Source: Bog-473 sp963850095 (lineage in GTDB: Bacteria > Actinomycetota > Acidimicrobiia > Acidimicrobiales > RAAP-2). From it: 64,000 bases of DNA. Below the pieces are notes generated by a model. It saw only the letters and a program-made list of their open reading frames with translations, was not told the DNA's origin and did no database searches. This document shows positions 47,776 through 57,721 of the stretch, piece by piece. Made by a program: the position numbers and the translations under genes. Location: NCBI GenBank assembly GCA_963850095.1, contig CAWKJX010000003.1, forward strand, positions 62,001 to 126,000. Direction: 5' to 3'. Position 1 is the first letter of the stretch; each line of letters starts with the position of its first letter.

Positions 47776-49371
47776 ATGCAGCGTTTTGGCGAAGCTGTGA
47801 CATTAGGGGCTGACCGCGGCCTCTTCCGTCGCGCTCGTCGGGCTACCCGGAACTGGCTGCGCGGCGCCTTGCACCGGCGTCGGGGGTCGGAGTCCGGCTT
47901 CACGCTGATTGAGCTCATCACCGTCGTGGCGATCCTTCCGATCGTCATCGGAGGGCTCTCCGTTGCGCTCCTGTCGGTGTTCAACCTCCAGGACGGCGTC
48001 TCGAACCGCGTCGGCGACTCCAACGACGAACTCGTGAGCTCCGCCTACTTCAACAAGGACGTGCAGAGCGCGCAACAGATCGAGACCACGGCCACCCCCG
48101 CCTGCGGATCGACCGGTCTGCAGTTGCTCGCCCTCGAGTGGAACCTGAACACGACGACCACGACCTACGAGACCGTCGTCTCCTACGTGCAGACCACGAC
48201 CGGAACCACGACCTCGCTGGTGCGCAACGTGTGCACCTCGGGCGCGTCGGCCACGCCCACGACCTCCGACACGATCGGGCGCGACGTCGGTAATCCCACC
48301 GTCTCCCTCAACCCGACGTCGTTCAGTGCCCAGACCGGCCAGGGCTGGACGGCGACCCAGGGCCTCTTCGGCGTCACCCTCAATGTGAACGCTCCGGGGA
48401 GCGGGTACTCCTACGCGCTGAGCGGGCTCCCGAGTGCCGCCGCGTCCACCGGTTCGGCGTCACAGATACAGCCGGTCTCGGCCGACCAGGGATGCAACCT
48501 CGCCAACGCGGGTACGGGCCCCTACGCCAGCATTCTCTGCTTCGCCGACTTCCAAAATTACGACGTGTCCGGTACGGCCCCCTTCTACAAGCCGTCCTCC
48601 ACTTGTACGCAGATGACGTTCGCCATCGCAGACTCGTCGGACTTCCTCAACTTCTGTCTGAGCGTGAGTCCCACCAACACGCAAACGGTGGCGCCTCAGG
48701 GCATTCCCACCTACTACAACGTGGCCGCCGGAAGCAACAGCGAACCGTATCTCGGCACCAACGGGTTCTACCAAGGCATCGCCGGCGAACCGGCGATTTC
48801 GCAGAGGCCCTGCAGCACCAACGGCTGCACCTTCGGGGGCTCGTCCAATCCCAACTACACGACACTCACGTTTACGCAGATCCAAGTGGTGAACGCGGAG
48901 AACGAGCCGGCTACCGGTTGGACCCTGGTGACCGGCGACGCCGAGTCGACCGACGGTGGCGAGTGGAACATCTACACCAACACCACGTCGCCCACCGCCG
49001 TCAACTGGAAAATCCTTCCCAATAGCACCACGTCCCTCTACGGCAACTCGTGCTACGACACCGTCGATGCGAACAACAACGGCCTCTTCACCTACTCGGG
49101 CTCGGTCCCGCCGACGGACAGCACAGTGGGATCTCCCACCAGCGGACTGTCGGGGAACGACCATGCGCTCACGGACACCCAAACCCAGCCGTACACGCTG
49201 TGGCCCACCGGCGCCACGTCGGTCGGGTGTGAAGCGAATACGCAGTTGGACAAGACCGGCACCTTGATGTTGGCCGCCCCGGAGCCGTCCGGTTCGTCCG
49301 CTGCGCAAAGCATGTCAATAACGATGCAGGGCGGGGGCTACCAGGCCATCTTCGTCGGTGTGCTGCTATGA
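47776..49371 (+). CDS. Type IV prepilin-like protein with large extracellular domain
   Basis: 531 residues. A basic leader of 41 residues ends in SESG, followed by FTLIELITVVAILPIVIGG. The prepilin peptidase site is G41/F42 with Glu46 at position +5, the classic class III signal. The hydrophobic helix continues to about residue 64. The remaining 460 residues are Thr/Ser/Asn-rich, beta-strand-like, with several Cys pairs (TPACGS, RPCSTNGCTFG), and are exported. This size is far above a major pilin (about 150), so it is a minor pilin of PilW type or a pseudopilin. TTG 47770 is an alternative start. The stop overlaps the next start as ATGA. Confidence 0.85.
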   Translation: MQRFGEAVTLGADRGLFRRARRATRNWLRGALHRRRGSESGFTLIELITVVAILPIVIGGLSVALLSVFNLQDGVSNRVGDSNDELVSSAYFNKDVQSAQQIETTATPACGSTGLQLLALEWNLNTTTTTYETVVSYVQTTTGTTTSLVRNVCTSGASATPTTSDTIGRDVGNPTVSLNPTSFSAQTGQGWTATQGLFGVTLNVNAPGSGYSYALSGLPSAAASTGSASQIQPVSADQGCNLANAGTGPYASILCFADFQNYDVSGTAPFYKPSSTCTQMTFAIADSSDFLNFCLSVSPTNTQTVAPQGIPTYYNVAAGSNSEPYLGTNGFYQGIAGEPAISQRPCSTNGCTFGGSSNPNYTTLTFTQIQVVNAENEPATGWTLVTGDAESTDGGEWNIYTNTTSPTAVNWKILPNSTTSLYGNSCYDTVDANNNGLFTYSGSVPPTDSTVGSPTSGLSGNDHALTDTQTQPYTLWPTGATSVGCEANTQLDKTGTLMLAAPEPSGSSAAQSMSITMQGGGYQAIFVGVLL

Positions 49372-52300
49372 GGCGAACGGTCGCTTCTCCCGTCCACGCT
49401 CTCAAGCGGTGGATCCTCAGCCGGAGCGCGCTGGCGCGGCAGGCCTCCGAGCGCGGCGACACGCTCGTGGAAGTGCTTCTGGCGCTCATCATCCTCAGCG
49501 TCGCCGGGGTGGCGCTGCTCGCAGGGTTCGCCACGGCCATCTCCTCTTCGGCCGAACATCGAAACCTGGCGTCACAAGATTCCTCCGAAAGGACCGCCGC
49601 CAACGTGGCGATCGCGGACATCCAGCAACAGGCCGGGCAGTCGAACGACCCATTTTCCTGCCCCAACGGCCAACCCGATGGCTTCACGCCGAGCTTCTCC
49701 AACCTCACGGGTCACTTCCAGGTGACCATCACCTCGGTCAGCTATTGGAACGGCTCGGGTTGGCAGTCCGGCTGCGTCGCCGGTGCGGCCCAGCAATACA
49801 CGCTGACCATTTCCAACGCCTCGGCCGGCTGGAGCACCACGGAGACGACCGTCATCTCCGACCCCGGGGCTCCTGCTTCGCCCACCCCGATCGGAACCGC
49901 ATCCCAGCTGGCCTGGGTCCAGCAGCCAACGACCGGTTCGGCCTACGCGCCGATGTCGCCTCAGCCTGAAGTGGCCGTCGAGGACAGTTCGGGCAACATC
50001 GTGACGAGTGACTTCTCCTCCGTGACCCTCCAGGTCGTTTCGAGCACCAATGGCGGCACTCATTTCGAGCACGTGTTCCGGGGTCGAGTCCTACGGGCTC
50101 GTCCAATTCTCGAACTGCAGCTTGAGCAACGCTGGGACATATCAGATCCAAGCAGTGGATTCGGGCTCCGGCGTCTCTTCCACCCCGAGTGCCACCGTCA
50201 CGGTCACTCCCGCCACCGCGGCCAAGATCGCGTTCACTTCGAACTCCCTGACGGGCGCGGCGTCGAACAACGCGACGTTGGGAGCGATCACCGTCCAGGA
50301 GCAGGACGCGTTCGGCGACGCCTTCCCGACCACGACGCCCGTCACCGTGGCCCTCAGCTCGACTTCGACCGGCACGAACGAGTTCGCCGCGGGCTCGAAC
50401 GGGACGCCCATCATCACCTCTGTCACCATTCCCGCCGGCTCCTCGAGCGCCAGCTTCTACTACGGCGACACCAAGGCCGGGACCCCGACCCTCACGGCAA
50501 CCGCGAGCCGGCTTGGTGTCCGGGACCCAATCCGAGACCATCACCCCGACGACGGCCACCAAGCTCGTCATCACGAGTAACCCGTTGAGCGCCGCCTCGG
50601 GTACTGCCGCCACGGCTCCGTTCACGGTCACTCTCGAGGACACCTTCGGCAACGCCACCACCAAGACCAGCGCCACCACGGTGAACCTGACGTCGACGTC
50701 CACCGGTGCCAAGTTCGCCACGACCTCGAACGGGTCGGGCGTGACCAGCGTCAACCTGCCGGCCAACACCTCCTCGGTCACGGCCTACTACGGCGACTCG
50801 AAGGTCGGCACGCCGACCATCACCGCGGCGGCTTCGGGGCTGGCGTCCGGCACCCAGCAGGAGTCCATCACCTCCGGTCCCACCAAGCTGGTGCTGACCG
50901 GTCCGGCATCGGGCAGCGCGTCTGCGACGGCGTCGTTGGGTCCGTTCACCGTGACCGAAGAGACAGCCAGCGGCACGCTGACGACCGTGGGTGAAACCGT
51001 CAATCTGACGTCGAACTCCGCGCGGGACGTACCTCTTCAACACGACGCAAGGGGCCACCGGGCCTACCGGGGCGACGAGCATCACCATCCCGAGCGGCCA
51101 ATCCTCGGCCACCTTCTACTACGGCGATACCCATGCCGCGACGCCGACGATCACCGCAGCGGTATCGGGCCTGACCTCGGGCACCCAGCAAGAGACGATC
51201 ACTGCAGGCCCAGTCGCCCAGCTGAACTTCACCACCGGCACGGTGTCGGGCACCGCGTCGAACAGCGCCAAGGTGGGGCCGCTCACGGTCCAAGAGCAGG
51301 ACGCATTCGGCAACGCGACCACGACGGCGCTCACCGTCAACCTGTCAGCTCGACCTCGGCGGGACCCTACGAGTTCGCTGCCACCTCAGGTGGGGCGGCC
51401 ATCACCTCGGTCAACATCGTGGCGGGCAACTCGACGGCCACCTTCTACTACGGCGACGAGAACTCCGGCACTCCGGTCCTCACCGCCGCCGCAACGGGGC
51501 TGACCTCGGACACCCAGTTCGTGACCATCAACGCGGGGACCGGGACCCAGCTGGCCATCAGCTCGACTGCCTTCACCGGCACCGCCAGCGCCTCGGCGAC
51601 CAACGCCTTCGCGGTCACCCTGGAGGACACCTACGGCAACCCGACCACCAAGACCGGTGCCACCACCGTCAACCTGACTTCGACCTCGACGGGCACCCAC
51701 GAGTTCTCCGCCACCTCGGGCGGCACGGCGGTGACCAGCGTGACCCTGCCGGCCAACACCAGCTCGGTCACCGCTTACTACGGCGACAAGTTGCCCGGGT
51801 CGCCGACCCTGACCGCGGCCGCGACGGGGCTGACGACGGCCACCCAGCAGGAGACCATCACGGCCGGTGCGCCGAGCGTGCTGATCTTCACCACGGGTGC
51901 GGTGTCGGGCAGCGCATCGAACAGCGCCACCCTGGGGCCGATCACGGTCGAAGAGCAGGACGCCTACGGCAACGTGGCCACGTCGGGCAGCCCCACCACG
52001 GTGAACCTCACTTCGACGTCCGCCGGTGCGAGCTTCGCGGCGACCTCGGGTGGTGCGGCCGTCAGCTCGGTCACCATCCCAGGTAGCTACTCCACCGCCA
52101 CCTTCTACTACGGCGACACCACGGCCGGGAACCCGACCATTACGGCGGCGGCGACCGGGTTGAGTTCGGCCACCCAGCAGGAGACCATCACGGCGTTGCC
52201 CGCGTCGCAGCTGGGTGTCAGTACCTTCACGGCGACAGCGAGCGCCTCGGCGACCAACGCCTTCACGGTGACCCTCCAGGACGCCTACGGCAACGCGGTG

Positions 52301-55300
52301 AAGTCCGGGAGCGCCACCACGGTGAACCTGACTTCGACCTCGACCGGCGTCCACGAGTTCGCCGCCAACTCGGGCGGGACGGCCGTGACCAGTGTCACGT
52401 TGCCGGCCAACGCCTCCTCCGTCACCGCCTACTACGGCGACGAGCTGGCCGGGACGCCCACCATCACCGCCGTCGACGGCACGTTCTCGGGCACGGCGAC
52501 GGTGACGATCAACGCCAAGACCACCGGTGACACGCTCAGCCTCGTCTCGGGCAGCGGCCAGAGCGCCGGGGTGGGCTCGTCCGTGACCAACCCGCTGGTG
52601 GTCAAGGACGCCGACCAGTACGGCAACCCGGTCTCGGGCGTGACGGTCACCTTCACCCCGCCGGCCAGCGGTGCCTCGGGCACCTTCACGACCTCGGCCA
52701 CCGCGGTGACCGGGTCCAACGGCCAGGCCACCTCGAACACCTACACGGCCAACACGACCCCGGGCGGGCCGTACAACGTCGTGGCCTCGGCCACCGGCGC
52801 CAGCTCGGTGAACTTCTCCGAGACGAACCTCGTCGGTGCGGCCCACACCGTCGCCGTGACCTCGGGCAGCGGCCAGAGCGCCACGGTGGCCACGGCCTTC
52901 ACCAACAAACTGGTGGCCACGGTGACCGACCAGTACGGCAACCCGGTCTCGGGCGTGACGGTCACCTTCACCCCGCCGGCCAGCGGTGCCTCGGGCACCT
53001 TCACGACCTCGTCGACCGCGGTGACCAATGCCAGCGGCGTGGCCACGTCGAACACCTACACGGCCAACACGACCTCGGGGACCTACAACGTCGTGGCCTC
53101 GGCCACCGGCGCCAGCTCGGCGAACTTCTCCGAGACCAACGCCGCCAAGACAACCGGTGACACGCTCAGCCTCGCCTCGGGCAGCGGCCAGAGCACGACG
53201 GTGGGCACGGCCTTCTCCAACCCGCTGGCGGCTACCGACGTCGACCAGTACGGCAACCCGGTCCCGGGCGTGACGGTCACCTTCACGCCGCCGGCCAGCG
53301 GTGCCTCGGGCACCTTCACGACCTCCGCCACCGCGGTGACCAATGCCAGCGGTGTGGCCACCTCGAACGCCTACACGGCCAACACGGTCCCTGGTGGCCC
53401 CTACAACGTCGTGGCCTCGGCCACCGGCGCCAGCTCGGTGAACTTCTCCGAGACCAACCTCGTCGGCGCGGCCCATACCGTCACCGCGACCTCGGGCAAC
53501 GGCCAGAGCGCGACGGTGGCCACGGCCTTCACCAACAAGCTGGTGGCCACGGTGACCGACCAGTACGGCAACCCGGTCCCGGGTGTCACGGTCACCTTCA
53601 CGCCGCCGGCCAGCGGCGCCTCGGGCTCCTTCACCACTTCGGCCACCGCGGTGACCGGGTCCAACGGCCAGGCCACCTCGAACACCTACACGGCCAACAC
53701 GATCGCCGGCGGTCCCTACAACGTCGTGGCCTCGGCCACCGGCGCCAGCTCGGCTTCGTTCCCCGAGACCAACCTTGCCACTTCGGCGCACACCCTCACC
53801 GTCACGACGGGCAGCGGCCAGAACGCGACGGTGGCCGCCGCCTTCGCCAGCCCTCTGGCGGCCACGGTGACCGACCAGTACGGCAACCCGGTCTCGGGCG
53901 TGACGGTGACCTTCACGCCGCCGGCCAGCGGTGCCTCAGGCACCTTCACGGCCTCTTCGACCGCGGTGACCAATGCCAGCGGCGTGGCCACCTCGAGCAC
54001 CTACACGGCCAACACGATCGCCGGCGGCCCCTACAACGTCGTGGCCTCGGTCACCGGCCTCACCTCGGTGAACTTCTCCGAGACCAATACCGCCAAGACG
54101 ACGGGTGACACGCTCAGCCTCGTCTCGGGCAACGGCCAGACCGCCACGGTGGCCGCCGGCTTCACCAACCCGCTGGTGGTCAAGGACGCCGACCAGTACG
54201 GCAACCCGGTCTCGGGCGTGACGGTGACCTTCACGCCGCCGGCCAGCAGCGCCTCGGGCACCTTCACCACCTCGGCCACCGCGGTGACCGGGTCCAACGG
54301 CCAGGCCACCTCGAACGCCTACACGGCCAACACGATCGCCGGCGGCCCCTACAACGTCGTGGCCTCGGCCACCGGCGCCAGCTCGGTTTCGTTCCCCGAG
54401 ACCAACACCGCCAAGACCACCGGTGACACCCTCACCGCGACCTCCGGCAGTGGCCAGAGCGCGACGGTGGGCACGGCCTTCACCAACCCGCTGGTGGCCA
54501 CGGACACCGACCAGTACGGCAACCAGGTCTCGGGCGTGACGGTCACCTTCACACCGCCGGGCAGTGGCGCCTCGGGTACCTTCACCACCTCATCCACCGC
54601 GGTGACCGGATCCAACGGCCAGGCCACCTCGAACACCTACACGGCCAACACGACCGCCGGCGGTCCTTACAGTGTCGTGGCCTCGGCCACCGGCGCTACC
54701 TCGGTGAACTTCTCCGAGACCAACAAGGTCGTGACGGCGTCGAGCGTCGCCTCGGGGACGGGGACCACCTCTGTCACGAGCACTACGTTCTCCCAGACCA
54801 ACGGCAACACCTATCTGATCACGGCGTACGCGTCCTCCTCGGGCAACGGGACACCGTCGACGCCGACGCCGACGGTCACTGGTGGCGGTACGCCGACCCT
54901 GATCACGACGAACAACTTCGGTGGCACCGGCTCAGCCGAACTGCACGGCCAACGGGTGCTACGAGTGGGCCTGGTGGTACAACGCTCGTTCCACCAGCGG
55001 TTCGGCCACCGTCACCATGAACTTCAACAAAACCCCGCTGGCCAGCGTGGTGGACGTGGTCGCTCTCGGTGGGAACAGCACCACCACGCCGATCGTGACC
55101 GCGAACACCACCACGGCATCGAGCCCAACCTCGACGGCGATCACGGCGAATACGGCGAATGGCCCCGCCACCGGCGACATCACCCTGCAGATCTTGGCCA
55201 GTGACGACCAAATCGGGGCGAGCGGGGTCACCTGGAGTCCATCGAGCAGCAACCTCTTCGTCCACAATGCGGCGGCCAACGGGACGGGAGCCTCGCTCCA

Positions 55301-55406
55301 GGTGAACTCGGCCAGCCCGGGGCAGCAGAACGAGTCGGCCAGCGCATCGGGCTTCGGCGGCAGTCAGGACTGGGGCACCATCGCACTCGAGATCGGGCAC
55401 TCGTGA
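49368..55406 (+). CDS. Giant prepilin-anchored Ig-like repeat protein (putative adhesin), several frame breaks
   Basis: About 2,010 residues. N-terminal leader ends ERG, then DTLVEVLLALIILSVAGVAL: prepilin cleavage G30/D31 with Glu35 at +5 (PilV-like). After a 150-residue non-repeated domain come seven repeats of about 109 residues (nt 50215-52518; each with FYYGD or AYYGD and ending TQQETITAG or similar), then seven repeats of about 105 residues (nt 52519-54723; DQYGNPVSGVTVTFTPPASG, Big_1/invasin-like). A C-terminal beta-rich module ends WGTIALEIGHS. Frame breaks: about 50065, 50508, 51022, 51345 and 54928; none inside the second repeat block. Predicted to be a surface filament-borne adhesin about 50 nm or longer. 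It is between two other prepilin-type genes with 4- and 1-nt overlaps. Confidence 0.8.
50215..52518 (+). repeat. Seven Ig-like repeats, type A (about 330 nt each)
   Basis: Units start at about 50215, 50555, 50879, 51211, 51538, 51868 and 52198. They are moderately conserved at protein level, with the core VTLEDTYGNPTT, TTVNLTSTSTG and the YYGD motif. Confidence 0.8.
52519..54723 (+). repeat. Seven Big_1-like repeats, type B (about 315 nt each)
   Basis: Units start at about 52519, 52829, 53140, 53458, 53773, 54088 and 54406. They are very similar at DNA level (GTGACCGACCAGTACGGCAA-type segments recur). Each contains DQYGNPVSGVTVTFTPP and ends VNFSETN or SFPETN. Confidence 0.9.
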
Positions 55407-56347
55407 TGCGAGCGACCAAGCACTTCCGATCGTTCCGGGTGAGCCGCCGCCTCCTCCCGAGTACCAGCGTCATGGAGGGCACCGTGCAACGGCCACCGCA
55501 GGCATGGATCTCGCGTCTCTCCACTCGCCAGGCCGCGAGCGAAGAAGGCTCACGCGGAGACGAGGCCGGCTCCTCCCTTGTTCTGGCGCTGGTCTTCCTG
55601 GTCGCGGTCAGCCTCATTGTCATGGGACTGCTGGGTTGGCTGGGCACCAGCCTGAACGCAAGTGCTGTGTTCTCGAGCGAAAGAAACATTGACAACGCGG
55701 CTACGAACGCGGTGAACCTGGCCATCCAGAACACGCGGTACTCGTTCGATCTTCCGGCGCCCAACAGCATGCTCGACGTGGCTTCGCCTCAGTCCTGCTT
55801 GTCGCCTGCCTATCCCGTGGACGGCGAGTCGGGTTCCGTCGCGGTGTACTGCACCATGGTGTGGCAGCCCAACGGAGGGACCAACGGGGTTGACACCTAC
55901 TCCAACAACCAGAGCAATTACACCCGAGTCATCACCTATTCCGCCTGCTACAGCGGTGACTCGGCCTCGGCCACGCCTACGACATGTGCGGCTCAGCCTC
56001 GCCTTCAGGCTGTCGTCGGATTTGACGACTACCCAGCCGGGACAGTGGCTCCCTCAATCGACCCCACGGAGTGTGCGCCGATTGCCAATAACGGCACCTG
56101 CGGCGAGACCATGACGCAGCTCAGTTGGCAGTGGAACCCGGTTGTTCCGGCTGTGAGCTCCATCAGTCCCTCGTCCGGCCCAATAACGGGTGGCACAACA
56201 ATCCAAATCAACGGCACTGAGACCAGGCCTGCGCTGCCTCAGGTGGTTGCCCAGTCCAGCCGGCGGGTCCTGGACGGCGGATGTTCCTGCGTGGTGCCAT
56301 CGGCGCTGGTGCGGCAGGTGCTGCGGTCGCGGCCGGGACCGCGATAG
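55406..56347 (+). CDS. PilX-like pilus assembly protein, C-terminus replaced at a junction
   Basis: From ATG 55406 (TGATG overlap with the giant gene; GTG 55403 also open). A 55-residue basic leader precedes AGSSLVLALVFLVAVSLIVM, the PilX/GspK-type N-terminal helix, which as in those families lacks Glu at +5. The exported part follows (NIDNAATNAVNLAIQNTRYS). At nt about 56145-56213 an IPT/TIG-like domain begins (VSSISPSSGPITGGTTIQIN) and then stops making sense at about 56214-56225. The remaining frame to 56347 lies out of frame inside the DyP gene and is not real protein. The true gene was longer. PilX-type proteins usually sit in the pilus tip complex. Confidence 0.7.
   Translation: MRATKHFRSFRVSRRLLPSTSVMEGTVQRPPQAWISRLSTRQAASEEGSRGDEAGSSLVLALVFLVAVSLIVMGLLGWLGTSLNASAVFSSERNIDNAATNAVNLAIQNTRYSFDLPAPNSMLDVASPQSCLSPAYPVDGESGSVAVYCTMVWQPNGGTNGVDTYSNNQSNYTRVITYSACYSGDSASATPTTCAAQPRLQAVVGFDDYPAGTVAPSIDPTECAPIANNGTCGETMTQLSWQWNPVVPAVSSISPSSGPITGGTTIQINGTETRPALPQVVAQSSRRVLDGGCSCVVPSALVRQVLRSRPGPR
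56214..56250. other. Junction: truncated pilin gene abuts truncated DyP gene
   Basis: Left of here an IPT/TIG-like domain is cut. Right of here the Tat signal of a DyP peroxidase is already under way (PGRRMFLRG) with a stop codon in frame at 56218-56220 and no start codon between. Both neighbours therefore lost sequence at the same place. Confidence 0.7.
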
Positions 56348-57546
56348 GCGTGACGGGGGGCACCCGCGCAAGCTATGCGGCAGACACGCCTCCGCTCGGC
56401 CAGCCACCCACCGCTGGACCCGCGGACCCCTACGGCCGCACGACTGCGGTGCCGTTCCACGGCGTACATCAGGCCGGCATCATGCCGGTGTCGCAACGGC
56501 AGACGATCGTGGCGGCGTTCGACATTACCGCTGTCAGCCGCGCGGAGCTGACTAGCTTGCTCCAGACGCTTACCGATCGTGCTCGGTTCCTCACGAGCGG
56601 CGGCACGCCGGCAGCTGTCGGCGTGGCCGGACCTCCGTCGGACTCAGGCGTACTGGGGCCGGTAGTGGTGCCTGATGGGCTAACGGTCACTGTCGGGGTC
56701 GGAGCCTCATTGTTTGACGGTCGCTTTGGCCTCATCGGCCACAAGCCCGCGCATCTCACGACGATGGAACCGTTCCCCAACGACATACTCGACGAGTCGC
56801 AGTGTCAGGGCGACCTGAGTCTGCAGCTCTCATCGGGTAACACCGACACAGTGCTGCATGCGCTGCGCGACATCGCCAGGCATACACGGGGCGGCATGCA
56901 GCTCCGCTGGCGCATTGACGGTTTCACCAGCCCGCCGCGGCCGGTGGGCACGCCGCGTAACCTCATGGGCTTCATGGACGGCATCGCCAATCCCGACACG
57001 CTTCAGCGTGCGCAGATGAACGAGCTGGTATGGGCAAGCCCGGGCACGGAGGGTGAGCTGCCCTGGACTGCTGGCGGCAGCTATCAGGTCATCCGGCTGA
57101 TCCGGATGTTTGTCGAGTTCTGGGACCGCGTCTCCATCATCGAGCAGGAGCAGATGATCGGGCGCCGCCGCGACAATGGTGCGCCGCTGGACGCAGACAA
57201 CGAGTTCGCTACGCCTGACTACGCCGCCGACCCAGCAGGTGCGGTCATCCCCCTGGACGCCCATATCAGGCTGGCGAACCCGCGCACGCAGGCCACCGCG
57301 CTGAGCCGCATCCTCCGCCGCGCATACAACTATGACCGGGGGATTGATCCTGTCGGCAACCTCGACATGGGGCTGATCTTCACGTGCTATCAGCAGAACC
57401 CCGAACGGCAGTTCGCGGCGGTACAGACGCGGCTCATTAATGAGCCGCTGGTGGACTACATCAGCCCGTTCGGTGGCGGTTATTTCTTTGCCCTGCCAGG
57501 GGTGACCGATAGCAGCGATTACTATGGCAGCGCCATGCTCGCCTAG
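56281..57546 (+). CDS. DyP-type peroxidase (EfeB-like), 5' end truncated
   Basis: Heme peroxidase of the dye-decolorising family. From ATG 56281 there are 421 residues, but coding continues upstream as PGRRMFLRGAIGAGAAGAA, a twin-arginine signal whose N-terminus is missing at the 56.22 kb junction. Distal motif GFMDGIANPD (GxxDG), proximal His in DAHIRLANPRT, and the conserved WDRVSIIEQEQMIGRRR. EfeB-type members are exported by Tat and work with EfeU/EfeO in iron uptake or in oxidising phenolics; no efeUO genes are adjacent. The ATG at 56281 would drop the RR pair, so export would fail if this is the real end. Confidence 0.85.
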   Translation: MFLRGAIGAGAAGAAVAAGTAIGVTGGTRASYAADTPPLGQPPTAGPADPYGRTTAVPFHGVHQAGIMPVSQRQTIVAAFDITAVSRAELTSLLQTLTDRARFLTSGGTPAAVGVAGPPSDSGVLGPVVVPDGLTVTVGVGASLFDGRFGLIGHKPAHLTTMEPFPNDILDESQCQGDLSLQLSSGNTDTVLHALRDIARHTRGGMQLRWRIDGFTSPPRPVGTPRNLMGFMDGIANPDTLQRAQMNELVWASPGTEGELPWTAGGSYQVIRLIRMFVEFWDRVSIIEQEQMIGRRRDNGAPLDADNEFATPDYAADPAGAVIPLDAHIRLANPRTQATALSRILRRAYNYDRGIDPVGNLDMGLIFTCYQQNPERQFAAVQTRLINEPLVDYISPFGGGYFFALPGVTDSSDYYGSAMLA

Positions 57547-57715
57547 CTGCCGCCACGCCGTCGGTCCACTGGAATGATCATGGCGTGGAGCGAACTGTCT
57601 CCGCTTGCTGGGACGCCCCGTCAAGCCCAGTAGACTGGCGACCGAGTTGAGGCCAGCGACGGTGCTGGCGAGGCAGCCGTGGATGCTGGGTGCACGTGAT
57701 CACCGGCCACGTGCC

Positions 57716-57721
57716 TAGTAT
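57716..57721 (+). promoter_or_regulatory. Possible -10 box of cysQ
   Basis: TAGTAT. It is directly adjacent to ATG 57722, but 7 nt before ATG 57729, which lies in a different frame. If the leaderless spacing holds, 57729 is the start and an indel follows. Confidence 0.35.

Noticed and set aside
52519..54723. Regularly spaced near-identical repeats, considered as a CRISPR-like array
   Set aside because: Units are about 315 nt, wholly coding and in frame; they are Ig-domain repeats.
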